A stretch of DNA of 64,000 nucleotides from Streptomyces sp. NBC_00457 (lineage in GTDB: Bacteria > Actinomycetota > Actinomycetes > Streptomycetales > Streptomycetaceae). Location: assembly GCF_036014015.1 (NCBI RefSeq), contig NZ_CP107905.1, forward strand, positions 10,738,566 through 10,802,565, read 5' to 3'. The notes under the pieces were generated by a model. That model saw only the letters and a program-made list of their open reading frames with translations. It searched no databases and was not told where the DNA came from. Numbering within the stretch: position 1 is the stretch's first letter; every line of letters starts with the position of its first letter. The translations under genes and the position numbers were made by a program. Of the stretch, positions 44,988 to 53,016 are shown piece after piece.

Positions 44988-45221
44988 TCAATAGCCGGGA
45001 TTACCGATATCGGCCAGGAGCCGGGTTTCGGGCCACTCGCTGCCGGCTGCCATGTAGAGGACGGCGGTACGGTCGAGGTCGATCCCGTGGGCCTCCGGGG
45101 CGGTGAGCATCTTGGTGATGTAGGCCGTGCTGTCGGCGCCGGCACCCCAGTTGATGACGGTGTCCAGGTTGTCGTCGGAGCTGAGGCCGGGCAGCGGCGG
45201 CGTGTAGGTCGGACGGGGCAT
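44988..45221 (-). pseudogene. N-terminal PP-loop fragment of the split PAPS-reductase-like gene
   Basis: Only 77 codons: PGLSSDDNLDTVINWGAGAD (PP-loop SGGxDS-like: GAGADSTAY), then AVLYMAAGSEWPETRLLAD before a premature stop. The C-terminal half is at 41,215-41,934. The gap of about 3.05 kb holds foreign genes, and perhaps a few dozen codons of the middle were lost. It follows the DprA-like gene closely. Confidence 0.75.
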
Positions 45222-45229
45222 GGCGGCTC

Positions 45230-46348
45230 TCACTCCTCGAGGGGCCGGCCGGTCAGCCGCTGGGCGGAGACGATGAGCAGGAGGTCGTCGGCGGGCCACG
45301 GATCGCAGGACTCCCAGGGATCGCCCTGGGACAGCACCACCACCTCGCCGGGTTCCGTGACGAGGCAGCACACGCCGCAGCCGCACGACGGGTCGAAAGG
45401 CTCGGGGTGGGCGATGTAGGGGGTGTTGAAGTAGTCGGCTCCCTGCTCCCCGACCGCGGCCAGGAGCAGGTCGCCGTCCGCGACGTCGCCGGCGCGGGCC
45501 ACACGCGCGTGGGGCAGAGCGAGCGGGAGACGGGGGTCCGGGCTGTTCACGGCGAGCTGCCCGTCGATGAGGCGGGCGTTGCCGCTGGAGCGGACATCGC
45601 CGGTGGCGGGCGCGGCGAGCAGGGGCCGGTGGAGGTCGACGGCCGTCTCGGCCGCGTACATCGCCTCGACGTGGTCCAGGGCCTCGACGAGGATCACTGC
45701 CCGGGCGAGCGCCGCCAGCACGACGGCGCTGGCCTTCAGCGTCGCGCCGCTGGCTGCTGTGCCGGGCCGGTAGAGGCTGACCGCCGCGCCGCCGCCGTCG
45801 AGGACGGAGCGCAGCAGCGGGGCGTGCGCGTGGGGGTGGGTGCCGTCCAGGCCGCGCGGCAGGACGGTGAGGGATGCCCGGCCCGCCTCGGCGGCGGCCT
45901 GGTGGGCGGTGGAGTCGACGCCGTAGGCGAGCGTGGCGGTGACCGTGTGACCGGCCTCGGCGAGGGCGGTGGCGAAGTCGTGCGCGCGGGTGACGGCCTG
46001 CTCGGTGGGGACCCGGTTGCCGGTCACGACGACGGCATTGCCGGTCGGCCGCGGCAGTCGCTCGCGGCCGCGGACCCACAGGCCCAGCGGGCAGGCAGGC
46101 CCCAGGTCGGCGAGGGCGGTGGGCCACTCCTCGTCCGAAGGGATGACGAACGGGCAGGTCAGCTCTGCTTGGGCGAGCTCCTCGCGCGGCCGGTAGGAGG
46201 CAAGGAGCCCGTTGCCGTCGTCGCGGACGCGCCGGTCCCACGCCTCGGCCGGTATGTACTTATCGAGGTCGGCGGCGAGTTGGCCGGGGGCGAAGTGGGC
46301 AGCGAGCGCGGCGCGTGTGGCTCGTTCGGACACGGCGCGTGCGGGCAT
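45230..46348 (-). CDS. DprA/Smf-like Rossmann protein with Cys-rich tail
   Basis: A 372-aa protein. Residues about 65-290 follow the DprA (DNA-processing) Rossmann plan: NAVVVTGNRVPTEQAVTRAH, TLAYGVDSTAHQAAAEAGRA, LTVLPRGLDGTHPHAHAPLL and ARAVILVEALD. A C-terminal extension has CGCGVCCLV and a small beta domain not found in DprA. DprA proteins load RecA onto incoming single-stranded DNA; with SSB next door this suits handling of ssDNA entering by conjugation. Some related proteins act in nucleotide-signalling defence instead (SLOG fold). Confidence 0.8.
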   Translation of the reverse strand: MPARAVSERATRAALAAHFAPGQLAADLDKYIPAEAWDRRVRDDGNGLLASYRPREELAQAELTCPFVIPSDEEWPTALADLGPACPLGLWVRGRERLPRPTGNAVVVTGNRVPTEQAVTRAHDFATALAEAGHTVTATLAYGVDSTAHQAAAEAGRASLTVLPRGLDGTHPHAHAPLLRSVLDGGGAAVSLYRPGTAASGATLKASAVVLAALARAVILVEALDHVEAMYAAETAVDLHRPLLAAPATGDVRSSGNARLIDGQLAVNSPDPRLPLALPHARVARAGDVADGDLLLAAVGEQGADYFNTPYIAHPEPFDPSCGCGVCCLVTEPGEVVVLSQGDPWESCDPWPADDLLLIVSAQRLTGRPLEE

Positions 46349-46433
46349 GGGCGGCCGGCCTTTCGGGCAGGGCGCGGCACTGGCAGGCGAACCGGTGCCG
46401 CGCCGGGGCGGGCGAAGGGAGAAGGGACCAGCG

Positions 46434-46460
46434 GCCGACGGGAAGGGGAGTGCCGTCGGC
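46434..46460 (-). terminator. Hairpin after the SSB gene
   Basis: GCCGACGG / CCGTCGGC with an 11-nt loop, 22 bp beyond the SSB stop on the minus strand. Confidence 0.5.
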
Positions 46461-46481
46461 GGCTGCCGTGGACGGGCCGGG

Positions 46482-46949
46482 CTAGGACCAGTTGGCGGAC
46501 GGCTTCTGCTCCCACCAGGCGGGCGGGCCGCCCGGCCCGGTGGCCGGTCGGGACGCGGCGGCGGGCTGAGGCGCCGGCGGTGCCGTGTACCTGCGGGCGG
46601 CGATCGGACTGGGCAGGCTGGTCTCGGTGTAGGCGATGCGCTTGCGCAGGCTGATGCCGAGGTCGTCGATGCTCAGGTAGAGAGAGTCGTCCTTGACCCC
46701 GGTGATGCGCCCCTTGACCAGGACGTTGACCCCGTCGGCGAGCGACTCGGCGGCGTTGCTGGCCAGGTCCCGCCAGGCGGTGCAGATGTAGGGAATCGGG
46801 TCCAGATCACGCCACTTCTGCGCGGCGGCATCCCACTGCGTGGGGGTCTCGGTGAGACGGAACCGGCAGACAGCAATGCCGTCTTGGGTGAACCGGACTT
46901 CCACGCCACCGGCGATGGTGCCGGTCACGTGCGTGACGGACGGGGCCAT
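46482..46949 (-). CDS. ssb: Single-stranded DNA-binding protein, plasmid-type
   Basis: A 155-aa SSB: OB-fold with GTIAGGVEVRFTQDGIAVCR, FRLTETPTQWD, and the helix WRDLASNAAESLADGVNVLV then KGRITG. The C-terminal tail is Pro/Ala-rich and ends WWEQKPSANWS rather than the acidic DDDIPF tip that recruits host partners in bacterial SSBs. Excellent ribosome site (GGAGGTG). First gene of its transcription unit, only about 14-20 nt from the predicted transcription start. Probably coats transferred single strands. Confidence 0.92.
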   Translation of the reverse strand: MAPSVTHVTGTIAGGVEVRFTQDGIAVCRFRLTETPTQWDAAAQKWRDLDPIPYICTAWRDLASNAAESLADGVNVLVKGRITGVKDDSLYLSIDDLGISLRKRIAYTETSLPSPIAARRYTAPPAPQPAAASRPATGPGGPPAWWEQKPSANWS

Positions 46950-46969
46950 GCGAACACCTCCTGTTCAAA

Positions 46970-46997
46970 ATAATAGTGTTTCTCGGGGGATGGTCAA
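46970..46997 (-). promoter_or_regulatory. Regulon promoter P1 (SSB unit)
   Basis: Minus strand: -35 TTGACC (46,992-46,997), 16-bp spacer ending AACAC, -10 TATTAT (46,970-46,975). Best -35 of the set; the upstream 19-bp box is diverged here. Confidence 0.75.
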
Positions 46998-47800
46998 CCC
47001 CCCTGCCGGCACTTACCGCCGCCGGAGAGAGCGGTACGGCGGGTGAGGTGCCGGAAGCGGGCTTTCCACCCGGTCGGCGGCGCTGGGGCCGGCGGCGGGG
47101 TGAGGTTGTCGAACACCGTGGCGTCCTCGATCTCCACCAGCAGCGGCACCGTGCCGTCGGCCCGGACCAGCTGCTCGTCGGTGGTGTCCAGATGAACGGA
47201 GACCCGTACGGCCCCGCGGTCGGCGTCGAGGTAGACGAACACGAGGATGCCCGCGATCTCCATGCAGGGCAGGCCCTCGTCGTCAGGCCCCCGCATCGCG
47301 TGGAACACCGCCGCGCTGTTCGCCTCCGCGCACTCCTCGGCGTCCGAGAGGCTGGGATTTCGGGGCGCGATCACGCAGCGGGAGATGTCCGCGTCGTACA
47401 GCGTGTAGCCCTCGATGTCCTCCCTCGACTCGTAGAACAGGTCCACGGCCGTACGGTCGTCGGCGGGCGGACGGAACGGGACGCCGTCCTCGCCCGCCAC
47501 GTCGTCCCAGGCATTGCGCACGTGCTGCGCCAGCGAGGCAAGGGCGGAAGCCTCGTCAGACCAGAGCGTGACATCGTCGCTGTGCCGGTCCCACTGGCGC
47601 AGCACCCACGCGCGGCCTGTCACCTGCGGGGCGAGGTTCTCGTCGACGGCGAAGCTGAAGCGGCTCAGCCACCCTTCGAGGATGCTGACGGTGTCCGCCC
47701 CCGGCCATTCGCCGGTGCGCTCCTGGAGGCCGTCCATCAGGTCGGCCAGGTCGATGATGGCCCCGCCTGCGGGCGTGGCCGGGTCCGGTTTGATCGGCAT
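46994..47800 (-). CDS. Hypothetical acidic protein
   Basis: A 268-aa soluble acidic protein (ILEGWLSRFSFAVDENLAPQ; VLVFVYLDADRGAVRVSVHL) with a basic Pro-containing tail (APAPPTGWKARFRHLTRRTA). Good GGAAGG ribosome site. No family recognised. Last gene of the transcription unit that starts with the ParB-like gene; its stop overlaps the -35 of promoter P1. Confidence 0.75.
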   Translation of the reverse strand: MPIKPDPATPAGGAIIDLADLMDGLQERTGEWPGADTVSILEGWLSRFSFAVDENLAPQVTGRAWVLRQWDRHSDDVTLWSDEASALASLAQHVRNAWDDVAGEDGVPFRPPADDRTAVDLFYESREDIEGYTLYDADISRCVIAPRNPSLSDAEECAEANSAAVFHAMRGPDDEGLPCMEIAGILVFVYLDADRGAVRVSVHLDTTDEQLVRADGTVPLLVEIEDATVFDNLTPPPAPAPPTGWKARFRHLTRRTALSGGGKCRQGG

Positions 47801-47830
47801 GGCGGTTTCCTTCCGTGTGGAACGGGGCGG

Positions 47831-48442
47831 TCAGGACCCGTCCATCAGGGCGTTCCAGAGGTCCATCAGGTGTTGCTGGTCGGGGGTGAGAGTCGCGGTG
47901 CGCAGCACGCGCTGGCGCAGGACAGGCACGTCGAGGCTGATGCCGGAGGGCACATCGGGCCGCTCGGGCAGCGTGACCAGCTGGTAGTTCCGGGTGTGGA
48001 TCATCCAGGCCTCGTACCGGTCGGCAGGGCTTCCGCTGCGGGCGGTGGGGCCCTCGCCCGTCGTGCGCGACAGGCAGAGGCAGGAGGGATCGGTGCAGGG
48101 CCGTCCGGCGGGGTGGCTGGCCAGGACCGGGCTGCGGCGGTAGTGCGTGGCGGTGCCGTTCAGCATCGGGCAGTGGTCGGCGGTGTACGGCAGGCACTCG
48201 GGGTGCAGTGCCGGTTCCGGGGAGCGTCCCTTGAGGACGTCGGCCGGGCGGACGAGCAGGAAGCACCGTTCGTCCAGCGGGTGTTCGCAGATCTGGCACA
48301 GGCGGCGCCGGAAGGCGTTGATGGTCTTGTCGGCGTCGAGGACACCGAAGGCCGCGTGGCCGTCGTTGATCAGGGTCACGTACGGCACCACCAGCCCGCC
48401 CGCCAGCGGCCGGTGGGCACAGCGTTGGGGTATCGCGTGCAT
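47831..48442 (-). CDS. Hypothetical protein with zinc-finger-like Cys/His set
   Basis: A 203-aa protein. RRLCQICEHPLDERCFLLVR and LHPECLPYTADHCPMLN resemble a treble-clef zinc site; CTDPSCLCLS forms a second Cys group. C-terminal helical tail (RQRVLRTATLTPDQQHLMDL). Fits small nucleic-acid-binding or phage-like HNH-adjacent proteins, but no catalytic residues were seen. GAAGGA ribosome site. Confidence 0.7.
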   Translation of the reverse strand: MHAIPQRCAHRPLAGGLVVPYVTLINDGHAAFGVLDADKTINAFRRRLCQICEHPLDERCFLLVRPADVLKGRSPEPALHPECLPYTADHCPMLNGTATHYRRSPVLASHPAGRPCTDPSCLCLSRTTGEGPTARSGSPADRYEAWMIHTRNYQLVTLPERPDVPSGISLDVPVLRQRVLRTATLTPDQQHLMDLWNALMDGS

Positions 48443-48495
48443 GGGTCAGTTCCTTCGGATCGCGGGAGTGCGCGGCGGGGCCCGGGCGCCCGGCG

Positions 48496-48927
48496 TCAGT
48501 TGCTGGCCGGTGGGGGAGGGTCGGCGGGGCCGCCGGCCAGGAGCGCTTCCCAGTGGGCGTAGCGGCATTCGGTGGCGTCGTGCAGGCGCAGGTGCAGCCA
48601 GCTGAGGTTGTCTCCGGCCCGGATGACGGCCTCGGCCCCGATGGCGGCGGCCCGGGGGTAGATGGTGCCGTCGTCGGGGTCGACCAGGACGACGATCAGT
48701 CCCCGGCGGTGCGGCACGTGGCGGAGCGTGAAGTCGCTGTAGCTGCGGTCGTCCAGGAGCACGAGCGGGGCACGCCGGTACTCCTCGGCGCTGAAAAGGG
48801 GCGACGGCAGATGCAGGCGGGGGACCGGGCACGTCCGCAGGCCGACCGGATCGTCGTCGGTGCTGTCGCTGATGACCAGCACCGGGGCCTGCGGTCCTTC
48901 CCTGGGGGCTAGTGCTGGGGCGGACAT
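48496..48927 (-). CDS. Stand-alone receiver-like domain resembling the N-terminus of Ssd/CpaE proteins
   Basis: About 143 aa with a flavodoxin-like alternation: APVLVISDSTDDDPVGLRTC, RAPLVLLDDRSYSDFTLRHV, RRGLIVVLVDPDDGTIYPRA and IGAEAVIRAGDNLSWLHLRL. This order matches the pseudo-receiver domain in front of the MinD-like ATPase in actinobacterial Ssd/CpaE proteins, here encoded alone. The window's CpaE-like protein (4,877-5,701) lacks this domain. Start at 48,927 is chosen since the preceding 18 codons look non-coding. Confidence 0.6.
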   Translation of the reverse strand: MSAPALAPREGPQAPVLVISDSTDDDPVGLRTCPVPRLHLPSPLFSAEEYRRAPLVLLDDRSYSDFTLRHVPHRRGLIVVLVDPDDGTIYPRAAAIGAEAVIRAGDNLSWLHLRLHDATECRYAHWEALLAGGPADPPPPASN

Positions 48928-49047
48928 GGCGGTGACACATCGCTTTCGTGAATACCGAGACCAGAAAAGGGCCCCGGGCAAAGGGGAGTTGGCGGCCTGC
49001 GGGCGAGGGGCGTCCGGATGCGGGCGCCCCCGCCCGTGGGCGTTCGC

Positions 49048-49380
49048 TCAGCCGAGCGGGAAGAGCACCAGCGCGGGGACGGCGGTGTCGGGGATGCGGT
49101 CCGCGTACAACTCGCGCAGGTCCTCGTCCTCCTTCAGCTCTTCCGGCATCGGGTAGACGTCGCCCAGGCGGTCGGTGTGGGTCGGCGCGTACCGGGAGCG
49201 GGTGTAGTAGGAGAAGGGCGAGAAGAGGTTGCCCTCGGCGTCCTGGGAGAGCACGACGAGCGTGTCTCCGGGCAGGTGCTTCCAGTCTGTCCGGACCAGG
49301 TCGCGCAGCACGGCGAGGGTCACGGGGCTGTCCGGGGCGTCGCTGTCCGGCCCGGGGGAGGGTGCCTGCTGGTCAGTCAT
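49048..49380 (-). CDS. Hypothetical protein
   Basis: A 110-aa acidic protein: disordered N-terminus (MTDQQAPSPGPDSDAPDSPV), then LRDLVRTDWKHLPGDTLVVL, SQDAEGNLFSPFSYYTRSRY and EELKEDEDLRELYADRIPDT. Small AAAGG ribosome site. Not recognised. Confidence 0.7.
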   Translation of the reverse strand: MTDQQAPSPGPDSDAPDSPVTLAVLRDLVRTDWKHLPGDTLVVLSQDAEGNLFSPFSYYTRSRYAPTHTDRLGDVYPMPEELKEDEDLRELYADRIPDTAVPALVLFPLG

Positions 49381-49441
49381 GACGGCCTTTCACGTGCGGG
49401 CCGGGCTGGGAGGGGCCCGGCCGGTTGATCGGCGGGTGGCG

Positions 49442-49469
49442 GGCGCCGCCCCGATGCCGGGGCGGCGCC
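49442..49469 (-). terminator. Hairpin after the 49,481 gene
   Basis: Perfect 12-bp arms (GGCGCCGCCCCG / CGGGGCGGCGCC) around ATGC, 12 bp past the stop codon. Confidence 0.7.
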
Positions 49470-49480
49470 GTCAGGCCCGG

Positions 49481-49858
49481 TCAGTCGTCCTCGATCTCGT
49501 CCAGGCAGGCGACGGGGATGCCGCTGCCCGGGAGCCGGAAGCGCGTCATGTCCTCGGGGATGCGGTACTTGGTGTTGCGCGGGTCGCGGCGCAGGATGCG
49601 GGTGGATTCCTCGTCCAGCAGGAAGCCCGCCCGGGTGCCGGTGCGGTTGCGCTCCTGCACGGTGCCGGTGAGACCGCGCAGCAGGGCCGGGCGCAGCGAC
49701 TCGTTGATGCGGGCCCGGCGTCCGGCCACGAGTCCGGCGAACGCCTCCTTGTCGATCGCGCGGAGCCGCCTCGCGGAGGCCTCCTGGACCTTCGAGACCT
49801 TGATCGCATCCGGCAACTGGCCGATGAAGTCGAGGACTTCGTCCATGGTGACGGTCAT
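49481..49858 (-). CDS. Hypothetical protein
   Basis: A 125-aa protein, basic helical core (QEASARRLRAIDKEAFAGLV; RRARINESLRPALLRGLTGT; RILRRDPRNTKYRIPEDMTR) with an acidic C-terminus (CLDEIEDD). Start at the ATG 49,858. Follows the ParB-like gene in the same unit. Not recognised; could be a DNA-associated accessory factor. Confidence 0.7.
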   Translation of the reverse strand: MTVTMDEVLDFIGQLPDAIKVSKVQEASARRLRAIDKEAFAGLVAGRRARINESLRPALLRGLTGTVQERNRTGTRAGFLLDEESTRILRRDPRNTKYRIPEDMTRFRLPGSGIPVACLDEIEDD

Positions 49859-49894
49859 GCTGGTTCGCCTCTCTGTGACGCGGGGATGGGGGAA

Positions 49895-49922
49895 CCGGCC
49901 GGGCAGGGGCGTGCCCGGCCGG
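49895..49922 (-). terminator. Hairpin after the ParB-like gene
   Basis: Perfect 11-bp arms (CCGGCCGGGCA / TGCCCGGCCGG) around GGGGCG, 19 bp past the stop. Confidence 0.7.
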
Positions 49923-49941
49923 AGCTTGCGGGGAGGTTCGG

Positions 49942-51414
49942 TCAGGCGGCGGGGGCGGGCCGGTGGCGGGCGACCGCCTCGTCCTCGACCTCGGACAGCC
50001 GGTAGCTGCCGTTGTCGTCCTGACCGAGCGCTTCGAGGAGCAGCAGGTAGCGGGCCTGCCGCACGGTGAGGTTCGACCACGTCTTGGGCTCGCGGATGTC
50101 GTACTCGCAGGCGGCGGCGACGTGCGCGAACAGCGCGTTGACGACGCGTGCCTTGGGCAGCTGCACCGCCGTATCCGTCAGGTCCGCGTGCTCGGGCTCC
50201 TTGATGCCCAGGAAGCGGGCGACGGTCTCGGACTCGTGCTTGTCGGTCCAGGAGCTGTAGAAGTACGGGAGGGTGAGCACGACCTCCTGCGCGAAGACGC
50301 GGGCCGCATCCGGCAGGGTCTTCTGGCGCACCAGGCGGGCGACGAAGTCCTGACGGGGACCGGCGGCGGCCTTCCAGGCCCGGTTGCAGGCGATGACCTT
50401 GCGGCGCTCCTCCGCCCTGGCCTCGTCCTCCTCCGTCCTGGGCTTCTTCGGCTGCGGGCGGACCTTGTGACCGTGCGCGGCAGGGTCGGAGCAGTGCCAC
50501 ACGGGCTGGTGCTCGTCATCGAGCCGGGCGCTGTGGCCGGGGCAGTTCCTGTGGTTGTCCTCGGTGAGCGGATTGCCCAGCCCGGTGGTCAGCTCGACCA
50601 GCGGCTTGGACGTGTCCTTCTGCCCCCACCCCGGCTGCCCCAGCAGCGGGATGTCCGCCGTCTTGAGGGCTTCCTCGGCCTTGGTCCGGGCGTCGTCGTC
50701 GGCCTGCTCGGCCTTGAGCAGCGCCATCTCCTGGTCCCAGTGGCCGCGCCCGCCGTTGCCCTCCTCACGGTCGCGCTCCAGCGCGCGCAGCAAACGGCGC
50801 TCCGCGCCGCGCACGTTCTCGACCTCCGCCAGCTGGGCGATCTGCTCCAGGTCCATGCCTCCGGCCGTTGCCCGGCGAAGGGTGGCGTCGTCGAGCTTCT
50901 GCGCCGCCTTGGCCTGCTTGGCGGCGTTCCGGCCGACGCCGAGAGCCCTGGTGGCCCGGCGGCGCTCGACGTCGCTCATGTCGATCAGGGCCAGCTCCTG
51001 CGACTTCAGGATGTCGCGCTCGCTCATCTCCTCGCGGTGCGTGTTCTCGACCAGGGACAGGAACCGGGTCCAGCCGTCCTTGCCAACCAGGTCTTCCCGC
51101 ACGTGCGCCTTGATCCTGCGCACCTGGCGGCCGTCCTGTTCGGCGGTGTCGTTGGCGATCTGCTGTGCCTGCGCGCGCCGCCAGCCCTTGAAAGCGCCGT
51201 ACGTGCCGTCGGGCCGGGGCCGGACACTGATGGCCTCCTCGACACCGATCTCCTTGACGGAGGCGATCAGCTCCTCGTCCGGTTCGGTGTCGGTTTCGCG
51301 GGCGTTCTGCTCGTCACGCACCACCTGCGCCGGGTCGAGCAGGACGATCTGCGGCGCGTCTTCCTCCTCGTGCGTGACGGGTTCGGTGGGCTGGGTCGAG
51401 ACGGCGGTGGCCAT
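49942..51414 (-). CDS. ParB-like (sulfiredoxin-fold) protein
   Basis: A 490-aa protein. The N-terminal ParB/Srx-type domain (about residues 25-130) reads LLDPAQVVRDEQNARETDTE, ELIASVKEIGVEEAISVRPR, YGAFKGWRRAQAQQ (GxRRxxA-like box) and SLVENTHREEMSERD, followed by a KorB-like HTH (VERRRATRALGVGRNAAKQA). The C-terminal half (about 250-490) is unfamiliar, with CPGHSARLDDEHQPVWHCSD as a possible zinc finger. No cognate parA is adjacent. It may be a centromere/partition protein, a transcription regulator of the repeated promoters, or an IbrB-like partner of a PAPS-reductase. Start 51,414 follows GGAGAG. Confidence 0.85.
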   Translation of the reverse strand: MATAVSTQPTEPVTHEEEDAPQIVLLDPAQVVRDEQNARETDTEPDEELIASVKEIGVEEAISVRPRPDGTYGAFKGWRRAQAQQIANDTAEQDGRQVRRIKAHVREDLVGKDGWTRFLSLVENTHREEMSERDILKSQELALIDMSDVERRRATRALGVGRNAAKQAKAAQKLDDATLRRATAGGMDLEQIAQLAEVENVRGAERRLLRALERDREEGNGGRGHWDQEMALLKAEQADDDARTKAEEALKTADIPLLGQPGWGQKDTSKPLVELTTGLGNPLTEDNHRNCPGHSARLDDEHQPVWHCSDPAAHGHKVRPQPKKPRTEEDEARAEERRKVIACNRAWKAAAGPRQDFVARLVRQKTLPDAARVFAQEVVLTLPYFYSSWTDKHESETVARFLGIKEPEHADLTDTAVQLPKARVVNALFAHVAAACEYDIREPKTWSNLTVRQARYLLLLEALGQDDNGSYRLSEVEDEAVARHRPAPAA

Positions 51415-51479
51415 GGGGCTCTCCTTCTCCTTGCCTGTTCGGCGCATTGGGGCGGTTGAGGGTGCGCGGCGGGGTGGGG

Positions 51480-51513
51480 CCCGTACGGCGGGGCGGCGGC
51501 CCCGCCGTACGGG
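51480..51513 (-). promoter_or_regulatory. Leader hairpin of the ParB-like unit
   Basis: Perfect 15-bp arms with a GGCG loop, inside the roughly 120-nt 5' leader between promoter P2 and the ATG. Candidate attenuator or transcript-stabilising stem. Confidence 0.7.
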
Positions 51514-51538
51514 GTGTTCCGCAGGACCAACAACATCA

Positions 51539-51582
51539 ATAATAGTGTCTTTCAGGGTGAGGTGAACCCACCCCTGACCTGC
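51539..51582 (-). promoter_or_regulatory. Regulon promoter P2 (ParB-like unit)
   Basis: -10 TATTAT (51,539-51,544), 16-bp spacer, -35 TTCACC (51,561-51,566), and the 19-bp box at 51,564-51,582 whose plus-strand sequence is GAACCCACCCCTGACCTGC. The box starts 25 bp from the -10, as in five other copies, and ends 4 bp from the preceding gene's stop. Confidence 0.8.
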
Positions 51583-51586
51583 CGCT

Positions 51587-52285
51587 TTACGGCCAGTCGT
51601 GCTCTCGGCGGGGCGGCAGCGGGAAGGTGCGCCGGGGGTCCATGCGCACGCAGCGCTCGCAGTAGGCCGTGACGCGGTTGGCGGTGCACTCGCCCCACTG
51701 GCACTCGAAGCGCTCGCGCGGCCCGCAGATCAGGCACCGCCACAGCCTGATCCCGTGCGCCTCGCACGGCTCGTAGCGCTTGCGCGCGGGCAGCAACTCC
51801 AGGGCGGGGCGGGGGCGTTCGAGGCGGGCGGCGTCGGCGGCCGGGAACGACTCGTCACCGTCCCGTATCCAGCGGGGCGACAGCTGGGCGTACCGCTCGG
51901 GAGTGGTGTAGTACGGCAGACCGGCCGGGCTGAACACCATGGCCAGATGGCCGCCGGAGATCAGCGTCTCCAGTCGGTCATGGCTGAACTCCCCGCGCAG
52001 GGACAGCATTTCGTCCTGGCGCAGGCTCCAGGCGTACCCGTACCGGCGCAGGATCCGGCGCTCGCGGGCGGCCGGGCCCGTCTGGGCGGCGTCGAGCTCC
52101 TCGACGGCTTCGATCGCGGCCGTCGGGTTGGTGGTCAGCTCGTGCACCGCCTCCTCGGCGGCCGCGCGGGTAGCGTGGCTGCTGAGCGCGTACCCGTGGA
52201 GCTGGTCAACGACCTGGTGGCGTCCCTCGTGCTCTGCGGCGGCATACCGGACGGGCCGCTGCGGCTGGGTGCGGCGTCGGGACAT
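51587..52285 (-). CDS. Hypothetical protein with C-terminal zinc finger
   Basis: A 232-aa protein: basic N-terminus, helical middle (LTTNPTAAIEAVEELDAAQT; YGYAWSLRQDEMLSLRGEFS), and a Cys/His-rich end (YEPCEAHGIRLWRCLICGPR; CQWGECTANRVTAYCERCVR) that should hold two zinc ions. ATG at 52,285. Last gene of the P3 unit. Probably nucleic-acid binding. Confidence 0.75.
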   Translation of the reverse strand: MSRRRTQPQRPVRYAAAEHEGRHQVVDQLHGYALSSHATRAAAEEAVHELTTNPTAAIEAVEELDAAQTGPAARERRILRRYGYAWSLRQDEMLSLRGEFSHDRLETLISGGHLAMVFSPAGLPYYTTPERYAQLSPRWIRDGDESFPAADAARLERPRPALELLPARKRYEPCEAHGIRLWRCLICGPRERFECQWGECTANRVTAYCERCVRMDPRRTFPLPPRREHDWP

Positions 52286-52343
52286 GGCGGAACTCCATCT
52301 GCACAAGGGAGGGTTGCGGGACGGGGGCCGGCCGGGGCGGCGG

Positions 52344-52583
52344 TCAGCTCCTGGGCAGCGGCTTGTGGGAGGAGAAGACGTAGTGGCCGAGCTCGCGCAG
52401 CATGCCGGCGGTGTCGTCCACGGCCGCGGGGTTGTGGCCGGTCTGGCGGGTGTACGCCTCGATCTCGCTGTTCCAGGTGAACCCCTGGTCGGCGAGGGAC
52501 TGTTCGGTGGCGGGTGTGAGGTCGTCAGAGGACTGCGGGGCGGCGACGAGTCCGTGAGCGGGGTCGGGTACGACGAGGAACAC
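52344..52583 (-). CDS. Hypothetical small protein
   Basis: A 79-aa protein starting at a GTG with GGAAGGAG four bases upstream: LVVPDPAHGLVAAPQSSDDL, TWNSEIEAYTRQTGHNPAAV, MLRELGHYVFSSHKPLPRS. The longer frame upstream is unlikely. Not recognised. Confidence 0.7.
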   Translation of the reverse strand: MFLVVPDPAHGLVAAPQSSDDLTPATEQSLADQGFTWNSEIEAYTRQTGHNPAAVDDTAGMLRELGHYVFSSHKPLPRS

Positions 52584-52644
52584 CGGGCTCCTTCCGTGTG
52601 GGCCGCCCTGGTCGGGGCGGCCCACGGCCGGGGCGGGCAGCTGG

Positions 52645-52989
52645 TCAGCGGGTGACGGTGACGGTGTAGTCGGCGTCCAGGACGGCGAGCGCGGCACGGA
52701 TGGACGCGCGGGTCTCCGCGCTCGGGACCGAGTAGGGGAAGTCCAGGGCGAGCACCGCGTCGTCCAGCTCGTCGTCGGTCATCGGCAGCGTGTATCCGCT
52801 GCGGTAGAGGGCGACGGCGGTCGCGGTGGCGACACGGACGCGGTTGTAGGCGATGGCTTCCCCGGCCGTGACGTCGGTGCCGAGTGCTTCGCGCGCGGTG
52901 GGCGGCAGTTCCGCGATCCCGGCGGCGAACCGGCGGGCGGGCATGCGCAGACGTGCCGGTCGCAGGGCGCGGCGCAGCGTTCGAAGCAT
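52645..52989 (-). CDS. Hypothetical protein
   Basis: A 114-aa protein: Arg-rich N-terminus (RTLRRALRPARLRMPARRFA) and helical remainder (DDELDDAVLALDFPYSVPSA; IRAALAVLDADYTVTV). ATG preceded by CAGGAG. First gene of the P3 unit, with an 85-nt leader that contains a hairpin. Not recognised. Confidence 0.7.
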   Translation of the reverse strand: MLRTLRRALRPARLRMPARRFAAGIAELPPTAREALGTDVTAGEAIAYNRVRVATATAVALYRSGYTLPMTDDELDDAVLALDFPYSVPSAETRASIRAALAVLDADYTVTVTR

Positions 52990-53016
52990 GGCAACTCCTG
53001 GGGCTGGAAGTGGGGA

